From assembly GCF_020080045.1 (NCBI RefSeq), contig NZ_CP083451.1, positions 2,046,001 through 2,110,000 of the forward strand: a stretch of 64,000 nt of DNA, given 5' to 3'. The stretch comes from Comamonas odontotermitis (GTDB taxonomy: Bacteria; Pseudomonadota; Gammaproteobacteria; Burkholderiales; Burkholderiaceae_C). Positions 1-8,829 of the stretch are shown piece by piece. The notes under the pieces are model-generated. The model saw only the letters and a program-made list of their open reading frames with translations, had not been told where the DNA came from and did not search any database. The position numbers were made by a program, and so were the translations under genes. Position 1 is the first letter of the stretch, and every line of letters starts with the position of its first letter.

Positions 1-1
1 T

Positions 2-130
2 TTTGCGCACCACCACCGGGGGGCCGCCAAAGCCAGCGCGCAGATGATCGCCGCGTTGCTGGAGTCGACCGAAGGCTTTGTGAACACCGGTTTTGAAGCG
101 TCGATCTTCGACGAAGAGTCGCGCGGCTGA
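2..130 (+). CDS. C-terminal end of an unidentified protein (truncated by window start)
   Basis: An open frame enters from the left edge and runs 42 codons to a TGA at 128-130. The visible tail is mainly helical and ends in an acidic stretch (FDEESRG). I do not recognise the family from this fragment. Codon use is GC-rich in third positions, as in the neighbouring core genes, so I take it as the real end of a gene rather than a chance frame. About 140 bases separate it from the MFS gene. Confidence 0.5.
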   Translation, partial: FAHHHRGAAKASAQMIAALLESTEGFVNTGFEASIFDEESRG

Positions 131-271
131 AGGCTTCTGCCTCTACGAGGCGCCGCCGTGATTGCGGATAGCTGGAGGCTTGGGATGCGATAGCCAGAAT
201 TGGCATTGACTTCAAGTGCGCTTCAATTTTTAGACTGCAGGCCATTTCCTGTTCTTCTTGATCTGGCGGAT

Positions 272-1456
272 ATGCAAGCACAACCCCATCACACCTCCTG
301 GCGCACCATTGCACTGGCGATCTTTGCGGCACTCAATGCCGCCTTCCAGATTGGCAAGGCCATCATTGCGCTGCCACTCCTGCAAGGCGCGCCGCTGCAC
401 CTGAGCCTGCGGGAAACCGGCCTGGTCATCTCGTCGCTCGCCATTGTGGGCGCCGTGCTGGCCATGCCGCTGGGCCTGATGGTTTCGCGCTTCGATGCGC
501 GCAAGGTGCTGTGCGCCGGGGTGGCGGCGCTGGCATTGACCAACTTTGCCGGCAGCTTTGCCACGGGGATCGGGTTATTGATCGCGTCGCGCGTGGTGGA
601 AGGCATTGCGGTGGTCGTGTTGTTGATCTGCGCGTCGAGCGTGGTAGGGCGCCAGGCCGCGCCCCGCGAGCGCGACCTGGCCATGGCGTTGTCAAGCACG
701 GCGGTGCCCAGCGGCATTGCCCTCATGATGCTGGGCGCCACCGTGGCGGCGTCGCTGGGTTACCCCGTGTCCTGGCAGCTGCTGTGGCAGCTCAATGGCT
801 GGCTGGCCGTGGCCAGTGGCGTGGTGCTGTGGCTGTGCCTGCCTGCCATGCCGGCGCTGGCGTCAACCGCTGTGGGCAGCGGCGCATGGAGCGCCATTCG
901 CAGCGTGGCGCAGGCGCGAGGGGCGCAGCTCATCGCCCTCTGTTTTGCAACGTACGCGATGATCTATTTCGCGTTTTCCGGCTTCCTGCCCCTGCTGCTG
1001 CGCGATCTGCTGGGCCTGTCGGCCCGGCAGGCGGGCTATGTGAGCGCCGCCATCGTGGCGGTCAATGTGCTGGGCAATATCAGTGCAGGTGCCCTGATGC
1101 GGCGTGGCGTGCCGCCGCGCTGGGTGGTGGGGGCAGGTTTTACCATCGGTGCGGTGTGCATTTCGCTGCTGTTCTGGGTTCCACTGCCCATGCAGGCGTC
1201 GGTGGCCGTTGCCATGCTGATGACCGGGTGCATGGGCTCCATCCCGGGCGCCCTGACTGCAGGCGCGCCCAAGGCCGCGCCCAGCGCGGCGCTGGTGCCG
1301 CCCACCATTGGTTTCATGCTGCAGGGCAGCTATGTGGGGCAGTTGCTCGGGCCGCTGGCGGCCGGCGTGCTGGCCCAGGCGGGAGGGTGGACGACGGTGG
1401 CCTGGATGCTGCTGGCTCTGGCCGCCTGCGGCGTGTGGCTGGCCCGCAAGCTGTAA
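272..1456 (+). CDS. MFS transporter, 12-TM
   Basis: A major facilitator superfamily inner-membrane transporter of 394 residues, about the usual length for a 12-helix MFS protein. Hydrophobic segments span nearly the whole protein. A conserved-loop-like LGLMVSRFDARKVL after TM2 matches the MFS loop 2-3 signature. The overall look is of the drug/cyanate (CynX-like) branch, but the substrate cannot be read. Upstream ATGs extend the frame to 200; I chose 272 because GGCGGA lies just before it and the residues between 200 and 272 do not look like an MFS N-terminus. Its TAA stop merges with the repeat element that follows, and the next gene, soxR, converges on it. Confidence 0.8.
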   Translation: MQAQPHHTSWRTIALAIFAALNAAFQIGKAIIALPLLQGAPLHLSLRETGLVISSLAIVGAVLAMPLGLMVSRFDARKVLCAGVAALALTNFAGSFATGIGLLIASRVVEGIAVVVLLICASSVVGRQAAPRERDLAMALSSTAVPSGIALMMLGATVAASLGYPVSWQLLWQLNGWLAVASGVVLWLCLPAMPALASTAVGSGAWSAIRSVAQARGAQLIALCFATYAMIYFAFSGFLPLLLRDLLGLSARQAGYVSAAIVAVNVLGNISAGALMRRGVPPRWVVGAGFTIGAVCISLLFWVPLPMQASVAVAMLMTGCMGSIPGALTAGAPKAAPSAALVPPTIGFMLQGSYVGQLLGPLAAGVLAQAGGWTTVAWMLLALAACGVWLARKL

Positions 1457-1687
1457 GAACGTGTTTACGATCTCCTCGCGCCGCGACAGTGGCTTTGCGG
1501 GGCGCCCCTGACCGAGCGCCCCTAACTGGGCGTCCCCAAACCCACTGTCCCTACGGGTTGGAGTGAAATCGGGCGATTTCTTCGCGCTCGCCCTTGCTTG
1601 CACCCCGGTGCAAACTGCGGCCCAGCGCTTCGAACTCATCCCGATTGCACTCCAACGCGGCTGCGTAGAGATCGTAAACACGTTCTA
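1454..1687. repeat. Composite inverted-repeat intergenic element
   Basis: A 19-bp perfect inverted repeat bounds this element: AGAACGTGTTTACGATCTC at 1456-1474 and its exact reverse complement at 1668-1686. Inside lies a second pair, GTTGGAGTGAAATCGGG near 1557-1573 against CCCGATTGCACTCCAAC near 1640-1656, with one mismatch. Between the left arms lie 14-bp tandem units from 1502. The left end overlaps the stop codon of the MFS gene, and the element separates two convergent genes. Related single ends occur at 26446-26476 and 44327-44351. It encodes no protein. It resembles a MITE or a large REP-type element and may also terminate transcription from both sides. Confidence 0.75.
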
Positions 1688-1805
1688 AGGAGCGCCGCGC
1701 TGCGGGCGCGAGCAACACGCCCGGCCATGGTCTGATCGCGGTCTGAACACCGTCTGGCGCGAGCCGCTGCGCTGTCTTCTTCGCCAGTGGCGACAGCGAT
1801 TGCCT

Positions 1806-2354
1806 TCAACAGGCGCCTTGCGGTGTATCCCGACCCGTGTCCAGCCCATGTGGTGAGGGCCCTGCAGCGCATCCGTGGCAGCTTTCGTCCTGCGCGGGCA
1901 CCAGCCGGTCGCCAAGCCAGACCCGGGGGCCGGCGCCATTTTCTGCAATGCAGTCGGCGCGGTTGAAGACGTTGCACACCTTCATCGACAGGCAACCGCA
2001 GCCAATGCAGTCTTCCAGGCTTCTACGCAGGTGCATCAGCTCCTGGATGCGCTCATCGACGCGGTTGATCCAGGTTTTCGAGATGCTGCTCCACTCATCG
2101 CCCGTGGGCGCATGGTGCTTGGGCAGCCCATCGAGCTGCGCGGCAATTTCTTCGAGCTGAAAACCCAGGCGCTGGGCAAACACGATGTAGGCCACCCGCC
2201 GCAGGCTGGAGCGCCGGTAGCGGCGGTGGCCCGCGCCGCTGCGCACGGATTCGATCAGACCCAGCGATTCGTAGTACCGCAATGCGGAGGCGTTGACCCC
2301 GCTGCGCTGCGCAATCATGCCGATGGGCAGCAGCTCATCATCCCCAGGATTCAT
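1806..2354 (-). CDS. soxR: SoxR, redox-sensing MerR-family activator
   Basis: A MerR-family regulator of 182 residues. The N-terminal winged helix (LPIGMIAQRSGVNASALRYY, residues 9-28) is followed by a dimerisation helix and then the cysteine cluster C116-x2-C119-x-C121-x5-C127. That spacing is the [2Fe-2S] ligand set that defines SoxR and lets it sense redox-cycling compounds and superoxide. The start at 2354 gives a normal N-terminus; longer frames to 2417 would run through the operator. Unusual is a C-terminal extension of about 30 residues beyond a typical 150-residue SoxR, carrying further cysteines at 135, 159, 162 and 182. It is divergent from the RND pump operon, as with Pseudomonas SoxR and mexGHI-opmD. 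Confidence 0.9.
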   Translation of the reverse strand: MNPGDDELLPIGMIAQRSGVNASALRYYESLGLIESVRSGAGHRRYRRSSLRRVAYIVFAQRLGFQLEEIAAQLDGLPKHHAPTGDEWSSISKTWINRVDERIQELMHLRRSLEDCIGCGCLSMKVCNVFNRADCIAENGAGPRVWLGDRLVPAQDESCHGCAAGPSPHGLDTGRDTPQGAC

Positions 2355-2374
2355 GGTGGTAATCCATTTTTTCA

Positions 2375-2404
2375 TTGACTTAAAGCTTACTTTAACTTGA
2401 AAAA
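2375..2404 (+). promoter_or_regulatory. SoxR-box-like operator with overlapping -35
   Basis: TTGACT at 2375-2380 can serve as a -35 element. It overlaps a dyad ACTTAAAG-CTTA-CTTTAACT (2378-2397, one mismatch between arms). The layout matches SoxR-regulated promoters, in which the dyad fills a long spacer between -35 and -10; compared from memory with the SoxR consensus there are about four differences. It lies 21 bases upstream of the soxR start and about 170 bases upstream of the pump operon, so it could control both. The -10 element is not clear. Confidence 0.6.
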
Positions 2405-2570
2405 TGCTGCGCAGCAACGGGCAAAAGCAGGGTTTGTCTCTGTGTGGTCATTGCGGCCACGCTCGTGCTTTGCCTTCATGTCTGCCAGCACTCCGGTCTG
2501 GCAGGCCAACGGATGGGGCTCCCGGTCGCGCCTGCGGTTCGGGTTTGCCGTCCACTCATGGAATTGAACA

Positions 2571-3815
2571 ATGACATCAGCAATCAGCGCGCACTGGTTT
2601 GTGCGCACCGGCCTGGCAACTGCGGCCAGCATGGCGCTAGTCGGTTTAACCGCCTGCAAGCAGGCCAGCGGAGGGAGTGAATCTGCTGCCGCAGGCGAGC
2701 CGCCGCCAGCACAGGTCAGTACAGCGCAGGTGCAGTTGCATCCGGTGCAGCAATGGGACAGCTTCAATGGCCGCATTGCCGCCAAGGAGAGCGTGGAAAT
2801 CCGCCCCCGCGTGGGCGGCTACATCGACAGCGTGAACTTCAGCGAAGGGCAGGCTGTGCGCAAGGGGCAGGTGCTGTTCACCATCGACGCAAGGCCCTAC
2901 AAGGCAACGCTGGCAAGCGCCCAGGCCCAGCTGCAGCGCGCCAAGGCGGCGCAGGCCTTGGCCAGAACGCAGGACCGGCGGGCCCGCGACCTGCTGGCAG
3001 ACCGCGCCATCTCTGCCGAAGAAGCCGACAACCGCGCAGGCACCCTGGCGCAGACATCGGCAGAAGTGATGGCGGCCGAGGCCGCCGTGGCTGCTGCGCA
3101 GCTGGATCTGGGTTTTACCGAGGTGCGCTCGCCCATCAGCGGTGTGGCGGGGCGCGCCGTGCTCACGGCAGGCAACCTGGCCCAGGCCAACCAGAGCGTG
3201 CTCTCCACCGTGGTGTCGCAAAACCCCGTGTATGTGTACTTTGATGCCGACGAGCAAAGCCTGCTGCGCAGCAGGCAGCAGGCGGTAGCGAGCAAGGCTG
3301 AGGGCAAGGGTACGGGGGGGAGCGGGGGCGCAGGAGCCGCGCAGGTGCGCATTGGCCTTGCCAACGAAGACGGCTTTCCGCACACCGGCCAGGTGGGTTT
3401 TACCGACAACCGGCTTGATCCGCAGACGGGCACGCTCACCGTGCGCGCCACGCTTGCCAACGATCAGGGCCTGTTCACGCCCGGCATGTTTGCCCGCGTG
3501 CAGATGCAGGGGCGCAGCGATTTTCAGGCGGTATTGATCGACGACAAGGCGGTGCTGACCGACCAGGACCGCAAATACGCCTACGTGGTGGGCGAGGGCG
3601 GCCGCGCCGAGCGGCGCGAGCTGAAGCTCGGCCGCATGTTCGAGGGCCGGCGGATTGTGGAAGCGGGCCTGCAGCCGGGCGACCAGCTGGTGGTGGCAGG
3701 CATGCAGCGCATCTACTACCCAGGCATGCCGCTGGCCCCCAAGCCACAGGCCGAGGCGGGCAAGCCCCAGGCGGCTCTGTCAGAAGAAAAACTGGCCACA
3801 GCGCCCGGCCAATAA
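2571..3815 (+). CDS. RND efflux periplasmic adaptor lipoprotein (MFP family)
   Basis: The membrane fusion protein of a tripartite drug efflux pump, 414 residues. The N-terminal signal ends in a lipobox (LTAC, Cys29), so the mature protein is predicted to be lipid-anchored in the periplasm. The lipoyl/barrel-sandwich half-motif RVGGYIDSVNFSEGQAVRKG is followed by an alpha-hairpin rich in Ala, Gln and Arg, the second half-motif (TEVRSPISGVAGRAVLTAGN) and the beta-barrel. A Gly/Ser-rich insert (about residues 245-258) interrupts the barrel region. It is the first gene of the operon, 12 bases before the RND gene, and is probably induced by SoxR. Closest described relatives are MexH/MexE/AcrA types. 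Confidence 0.9.
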   Translation: MTSAISAHWFVRTGLATAASMALVGLTACKQASGGSESAAAGEPPPAQVSTAQVQLHPVQQWDSFNGRIAAKESVEIRPRVGGYIDSVNFSEGQAVRKGQVLFTIDARPYKATLASAQAQLQRAKAAQALARTQDRRARDLLADRAISAEEADNRAGTLAQTSAEVMAAEAAVAAAQLDLGFTEVRSPISGVAGRAVLTAGNLAQANQSVLSTVVSQNPVYVYFDADEQSLLRSRQQAVASKAEGKGTGGSGGAGAAQVRIGLANEDGFPHTGQVGFTDNRLDPQTGTLTVRATLANDQGLFTPGMFARVQMQGRSDFQAVLIDDKAVLTDQDRKYAYVVGEGGRAERRELKLGRMFEGRRIVEAGLQPGDQLVVAGMQRIYYPGMPLAPKPQAEAGKPQAALSEEKLATAPGQ

Positions 3816-3827
3816 GCGGAGGGTGCT

Positions 3828-6800
3828 ATGGATTTTTCAAAATTCTTTATTGACAGGCCGATCTTTGCCATCGTGCTGTCGGTGATCATGTTCGCCGTCG
3901 GTCTGATCGCCATTCCGCAGCTGCCTTCGGGCGAATACCCTGAAGTGGTGCCCCCGAGCGTGGTGGTGCGCGCCACCTACCCGGGCGCCAACCCCAAGGA
4001 GATTGCCGAATCGGTGGCCGTGCCGCTGGAGGAGGCCATCAATGGCGTCGAAGGGCTGATGTACATGAAATCGGTGGCCGCGTCGGACGGCAGCCTGCAG
4101 GTTGTCTCCACCTTCCGCCCCGGCACCGATCCCGATGCTGCCGCCGTGCGCGTGCAGAACCGCGTGAGCCAGGCGCAAAGCCGCCTGCCCGAGGAAGTGC
4201 GGCAATACGGCATCACCACGCAAAAGCAATCGGCCACGCCGCTCATGTACGTGGGCCTTGCATCGAACGATGGCAAGCTCGACACGCTCTACCTGCGCAA
4301 CTACGTCACCTTGAAGGTCAAGGACGAGCTCGCGCGCCTGCCCGGCATTGGCGATGTGGGCGTGTATGGCTCGGGCGACTACGCCATGCGCATCTGGCTC
4401 GACCCGGACAAGGTGGCGGCCCGGCAGTTGACGGCCAACCAGGTGATTGCCGCCATACGCGAGCAGAACGTGCAGGTCTCCGCAGGCCAGCTGGGCGCCG
4501 AGCCCAGCACCAAGGGCACGGAGAAACTGCTGTCGATCAATGTGCAAGGCCGTCTCAAGACCGAACAGGAGTTTGGCGACATCGTTCTGAAAACCGGCGC
4601 TGACGGCCAGATCGTGCGCCTTGCCGATGTGGCCCGCATCGAGCTGGGCGCCAGCGACTACACCCTGCGCGCCGCGCTGGACAACCAGAACATGGCGGCC
4701 ATCGGCATCTTTCTGACGCCTGGCGCCAATGCGCTGGGTGTGGCTGACGAGGTATACAAAACGCTCGATCGCCTCTCGGCCACCCTGCCGCAGGGCGCTT
4801 CGTTCGAGTACCTGTGGGACCCTACGGTGTTCGTGCGCGACTCCATCCAGGCGGTGCAGCGCACCCTGATCGAGGCGGTGATTCTGGTGGTGCTGGTCGT
4901 CATCGTCTTTTTGCAGACCTGGCGCGCCTCCATCATTCCGCTGCTGGCCGTGCCGGTGTCCATCGTCGGCACCTTCGCCTGGCTCTACCTGCTGGGGTAC
5001 TCGATCAACACCCTGACCTTGTTCGGGCTGGTGCTGGCCATCGGCATCGTGGTGGACGACGCCATCGTGGTGGTGGAGAACGTGGAGCGCTTCATCGAAA
5101 AAGGCCATAGCCCGCGAGAGGCTGCGCACCTGGCGATGAAGGAAGTGTCCGGCCCCATCATCGCCATTGCACTGGTGCTGTGTGCGGTGTTCGTGCCCAT
5201 GGCTTTCCTCGACGGCATCACGGGCCAGTTCTACAAACAGTTTGCGGTGACGATTGCGATCTCCACCGTCATCTCGGCGATCAACTCCCTCACGCTCTCG
5301 CCAGCGCTGGCCGCCAAGCTGCTGCAAGGCCACGGCGCGCGCAAGGATTGGCTGGCACGCGGCATGGATGCGGGCCTGGGCTGGTTCTTCCAACGGTTCA
5401 ACCGCATGTTCAACCGCAGCGCAAGCGGCTATGAGAAGGTTGTGGGGCGCTCGTTCAAGATGCGCGGGGTGGTATTTGTGGTGTACGTGGCGCTGCTGGG
5501 CGGCACGGCCTGGCTGTTCAACACTGTGCCCGGCGGCTTCATCCCCATGCAGGACAAGCTCTACCTCTTTGCCGGTGCCAAGCTGCCCGAAGGCGCATCG
5601 CTCAGCCGCACCGACGAGGTGACGCGCGAGCTCACCAAACATGCGCTGTCGGTGGAGGGCGTGCACTCCGTGCCCGCGTTCGCTGGCCTCAACGCCTTGC
5701 AGGGCACCAACACCCCCAACCTGACGAGCGCCTACGTCATCCTCAAACCCTTTGGCGAGCGCCAGCGCAGCGCCGCTGACATCAGCGCAGAGCTGAACGG
5801 CAAGCTCTCGGGCATGGATGGCGGCTTTGGCTACGCGCTCATGCCGCCGCCCATCCAGGGGCTGGGCAATGGCTCGGGCTACTCGCTGTTTCTGGAAGAC
5901 CGGGCGGGCCTTGGCTATGCTGCGCTGCAGCAGGCGCTGGGCGCCTTCCAGGCCGAAATCGCCAAGACGCCGGGCATGCATTACCCGGTGAGCGCCTACC
6001 AGTCAAACATTCCGCAGCTGGAAGTCAAGGTGGACCGCACCAAGGCAAAGGCCCAGGGCGTGGCGCTGAACGACCTGTTCCAGACGCTGCAGGCCTACCT
6101 GGGCTCGGTGTATGTCAACGACTTCAACGCCTTTGGCCGCGTGTACCGCGTCATGCTGCAGGCCGATGCAGATTACCGCCAGACCGCAGAAGACATTGGC
6201 AGACTGCAGACCCGCAACAGCCGCGGCGACATGGTGCCGCTTGCATCCATGGTGAGCGTGGAGCCCAGCTACGGGCCCGACCCGGTGCTGCGCTACAACG
6301 GCTTTCCGGCAGCCGACCTGATTGGCGATGCCGACCCGCATGTGCTCTCGTCTGCCGAAACGCTGGCCAAGCTGCGCGAAATTGCCGACCGGGTGCTGCC
6401 ACCGGGCATCGATCTGGCCTGGACGGAGATGAGCTACCAGCAGGTGGAGCAAAGCCATGCGGCAGCCATCGTCTTTGCGCTGGCCGTGATGCTCGTGTTC
6501 CTGGTGCTGGCGGCGCTGTATGAGAGCTGGACCATGCCGCTCGCCGTCATCCTGATCGTGCCCGTGTGTATCTGCGCGGCGCTCTTTGGCGTGTGGCTCT
6601 CGGGCGGAGACAACAACGTCTTCGTGCAGGTGGGGCTGGTGGTGCTGATGGGCCTGGCCTGCAAGAACGCGATCCTGATCGTCGAATTTGCCCGCGAGCT
6701 GGAAATGCAGGGCGCCAGCATCTGGGATGCCGCGCGCGAGGCCTGCCGCCTGCGCCTGCGCCCCATCGTGATGACCTCGATTGCCTTCATCGCCGGGGCC

Positions 6801-7013
6801 GTGCCGCTGCTCATCGGCCATGGCGCAGGCGCCGAGGTGCGCGCCGCCACCGGCATCACCGTGTTCTCGGGCATGCTGGGCGTCACCATCTTCGGCCTGT
6901 TCCTCACGCCCGTGTTCTACGTAACGCTGCGCAAGCTCAGCGGCACGCAACTGCGGCAGCATCCGCAAACCCCTTCTTCTGCAATTCCCCCTTCGGAGCA
7001 TGTCCATGGCTAA
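3828..7013 (+). CDS. RND-family multidrug efflux inner-membrane pump (HAE1/AcrB-like)
   Basis: The proton-driven pump component, 1061 residues, full length for AcrB/MexF/MexI proteins. It begins MDFSKFFIDRPIFA, the standard HAE1 N-terminus. TM4 carries the adjacent aspartates D410 and D411 (GIVVDDAIVVVENVERF) and TM10 carries K946 (GLACKNAILIVEFA), the proton-relay residues of this family. Two large periplasmic loops lie between TM1-TM2 and TM7-TM8. A GGAGGG ribosome site precedes the ATG. It works with the adaptor upstream and the outer-membrane channel downstream, whose start overlaps its end. By context it exports redox-active or aromatic compounds; the real substrate range cannot be read from sequence. 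Confidence 0.93.
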   Translation: MDFSKFFIDRPIFAIVLSVIMFAVGLIAIPQLPSGEYPEVVPPSVVVRATYPGANPKEIAESVAVPLEEAINGVEGLMYMKSVAASDGSLQVVSTFRPGTDPDAAAVRVQNRVSQAQSRLPEEVRQYGITTQKQSATPLMYVGLASNDGKLDTLYLRNYVTLKVKDELARLPGIGDVGVYGSGDYAMRIWLDPDKVAARQLTANQVIAAIREQNVQVSAGQLGAEPSTKGTEKLLSINVQGRLKTEQEFGDIVLKTGADGQIVRLADVARIELGASDYTLRAALDNQNMAAIGIFLTPGANALGVADEVYKTLDRLSATLPQGASFEYLWDPTVFVRDSIQAVQRTLIEAVILVVLVVIVFLQTWRASIIPLLAVPVSIVGTFAWLYLLGYSINTLTLFGLVLAIGIVVDDAIVVVENVERFIEKGHSPREAAHLAMKEVSGPIIAIALVLCAVFVPMAFLDGITGQFYKQFAVTIAISTVISAINSLTLSPALAAKLLQGHGARKDWLARGMDAGLGWFFQRFNRMFNRSASGYEKVVGRSFKMRGVVFVVYVALLGGTAWLFNTVPGGFIPMQDKLYLFAGAKLPEGASLSRTDEVTRELTKHALSVEGVHSVPAFAGLNALQGTNTPNLTSAYVILKPFGERQRSAADISAELNGKLSGMDGGFGYALMPPPIQGLGNGSGYSLFLEDRAGLGYAALQQALGAFQAEIAKTPGMHYPVSAYQSNIPQLEVKVDRTKAKAQGVALNDLFQTLQAYLGSVYVNDFNAFGRVYRVMLQADADYRQTAEDIGRLQTRNSRGDMVPLASMVSVEPSYGPDPVLRYNGFPAADLIGDADPHVLSSAETLAKLREIADRVLPPGIDLAWTEMSYQQVEQSHAAAIVFALAVMLVFLVLAALYESWTMPLAVILIVPVCICAALFGVWLSGGDNNVFVQVGLVVLMGLACKNAILIVEFARELEMQGASIWDAAREACRLRLRPIVMTSIAFIAGAVPLLIGHGAGAEVRAATGITVFSGMLGVTIFGLFLTPVFYVTLRKLSGTQLRQHPQTPSSAIPPSEHVHG

Positions 7014-8475
7014 ACCCCTTCTGTTGAGCAGCATGACCCTGGCATGCAGCATGGCGCTGTCCGGCTGCGCCGTGGGGCCGGATTTCAAAAGCGCAGCACC
7101 CACCGTGCAAACGCCCGCACAGTTTGCCCGGCAGGAGGCGAGGGCGGGGACAGACGCGGCCCCGCTGCCATCGGTCGACGTGCGCGACGCCGCCTTCTGG
7201 CGCGAATTTGGCGACGACACCCTCACAGCCCTGGTGCGCCAGGCACTGGGCGGCAACCACGACCTGGGCGCAGCCCTGGCACGCCTGCAGGCAGCCGATG
7301 CAGTGCTGAACGAGACGCAGATGGACCGCTTCCCCACCGTCACCATGAATGCGGGCGCCACCCAGCAAAAGCAGAGCCAGGATCAGTTGAGCCCCGGCCA
7401 GCCGCGCTCCACCCGCAGCTACAACGCAGGCATTGCCGCGCAGTGGGAGGTAGACCTGTTTGGCCGCGTGCGCCGCGCCGTGGAAGCGCAACACGCGCAA
7501 AGACTGGCCACAGAGGCCGATCTGGCCGCGCTGCAGGTGGTGATTGCCGCGCAGGTGGCCGACAGCTACGCACAGTTGCGCGGCACCCAGTTGCGGCTGC
7601 AGATCGCCCAGGCCAATGCCCGCAACCAGCGCGACACCCTGCAACTGGTAGAGCGGCGCCTGCAGGCAGGCATGGCGACAGACCTAGACGCCAGCCGCGC
7701 CCGCGCTCTGCTGCTGGGCACCGAGGCGCGCCTTCCCAACCTGCAGGCGCAAGCCGCCGTGCTGCAGCACCGCCTGGCCGTGCTGGCAGGCCTGCCGCCC
7801 GGCGATCTGATCGCCATGCTCGACAGCGCCCAGGAACTGCCCCGCCTGCCCGCAGTGCCGCGCGCAGACACGCCTGGCGAACTGCTGCGCCGCCGCCCCG
7901 ACATTGCGGCTGCCGAAGCGCGCCTGCACGTCGCCACGGCGCGTGTGGGCGTGGCCACGGCCGACCTGTTTCCGCGGCTGTCCATCGGCGGGCTCCTGGG
8001 CAGCTTTGCGCTCGGCGGCAACGACCTCTTCAAGGGCAGCACCGCCACCAGCAGCGTCTTCCTGGGCGTGGACTGGTCGTTTCTGGACATAGGCCGCGTG
8101 CGCGCACGCATTGCGGCCAGCGAAGCGGGCGCCGCCGAATCCCTGGCGCAATACCAGCAGAGCGTGCTGCAGGCCCTGGAGGAAACCGAAAACGCCCTGG
8201 TGCGCGCCAACCGCAGCCGCGAAGAGTTGCTGGTGCTGACTACCGCCACGCAGCAGCGCGACAGAGCATCCAAACTCGCACAGCGCATGTACCAGGGAGG
8301 CACCATCGGCCTGTACGAAGTGCTCGACGCCCAACGCGAGCAACTCGCCGCCCAGGACGCCAGCTCACAAAGCCAGGTGGAGGCCCTGCGCAACAGCATT
8401 GCCGTCTACAAGGCGCTGGCGGGAGGGTGGCAGGATGGTGGTGAGGTGCGCGGGGCAGGGGACGGCGAAGGCTGA
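7006..8475 (+). CDS. NodT/OprM-type outer-membrane efflux lipoprotein
   Basis: The outer-membrane channel of the pump, 489 residues. The signal peptide ends in a lipobox (LSGC) followed by AVGPDFK, the standard opening of this family. Two repeated OEP halves carry long amphipathic helices; ELLRRRPDIAAAEARL in the middle is a typical NodT signature. The start at 7006 is chosen because the GGAG at 6994-6997 is well spaced for it and too close for the ATG at 7000. It overlaps the pump gene by ATGGCTAA (8 bases), implying translational coupling. A strong terminator follows, which closes the three-gene operon. Confidence 0.92.
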   Translation: MAKPLLLSSMTLACSMALSGCAVGPDFKSAAPTVQTPAQFARQEARAGTDAAPLPSVDVRDAAFWREFGDDTLTALVRQALGGNHDLGAALARLQAADAVLNETQMDRFPTVTMNAGATQQKQSQDQLSPGQPRSTRSYNAGIAAQWEVDLFGRVRRAVEAQHAQRLATEADLAALQVVIAAQVADSYAQLRGTQLRLQIAQANARNQRDTLQLVERRLQAGMATDLDASRARALLLGTEARLPNLQAQAAVLQHRLAVLAGLPPGDLIAMLDSAQELPRLPAVPRADTPGELLRRRPDIAAAEARLHVATARVGVATADLFPRLSIGGLLGSFALGGNDLFKGSTATSSVFLGVDWSFLDIGRVRARIAASEAGAAESLAQYQQSVLQALEETENALVRANRSREELLVLTTATQQRDRASKLAQRMYQGGTIGLYEVLDAQREQLAAQDASSQSQVEALRNSIAVYKALAGGWQDGGEVRGAGDGEG

Positions 8476-8501
8476 GAGACACCTGTGCATGAAACCCAAA
8501 G

Positions 8502-8534
8502 CCGCCTGAGGGGATCACCTCAGGCGGTTTTTTT
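8502..8534 (+). terminator. Rho-independent terminator of the efflux operon
   Basis: A 10-bp perfect stem (CCGCCTGAGG / CCTCAGGCGG) with a 6-base loop is followed by seven T. It lies 27 bases after the stop of the outer-membrane gene. Confidence 0.9.
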
Positions 8535-8829
8535 GATTGCGGGACGCAGGTTGTTTGTGGATGTCTATTGCTTAGCGTTTGGTGCAAGGCGTGTAACCAG
8601 CCAAAAGCTGCAGATCGTCACACCCGTTTGATCGGCCCCTCCAGGCAGATTGCAGTCCTAAGCTGTAAACCTGTGACCGCTGCCGCCGATACCAGGTGTT
8701 GACCTACTATTTGCTCAGAGGTTCGCTGCGCGCCTCCAACCGAAAACTTGCTGAATCGCAGTGCGCCAGACAAGCTGAACGGCAACTCTTGTAAGCTTGG
8801 AGCTGCCGACCCAAAGCGGAACTAATCTC
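8535..8829. other. Intergenic stretch, no gene seen
   Basis: About 295 bases between the efflux terminator and the 3' end of the MazG-like gene. No convincing coding frame, RNA or repeat was seen. Base composition drops here towards the lower GC of the accessory genes that follow, so this may be the boundary of acquired DNA. Confidence 0.4.

Noticed and set aside
3837-5981. A 714-codon open frame on the minus strand opposite the RND pump gene
   Set aside because: The translation is His/Gln/Arg/Leu-rich with no domain and lies entirely over a clear RND gene; it is a GC-driven antisense shadow.
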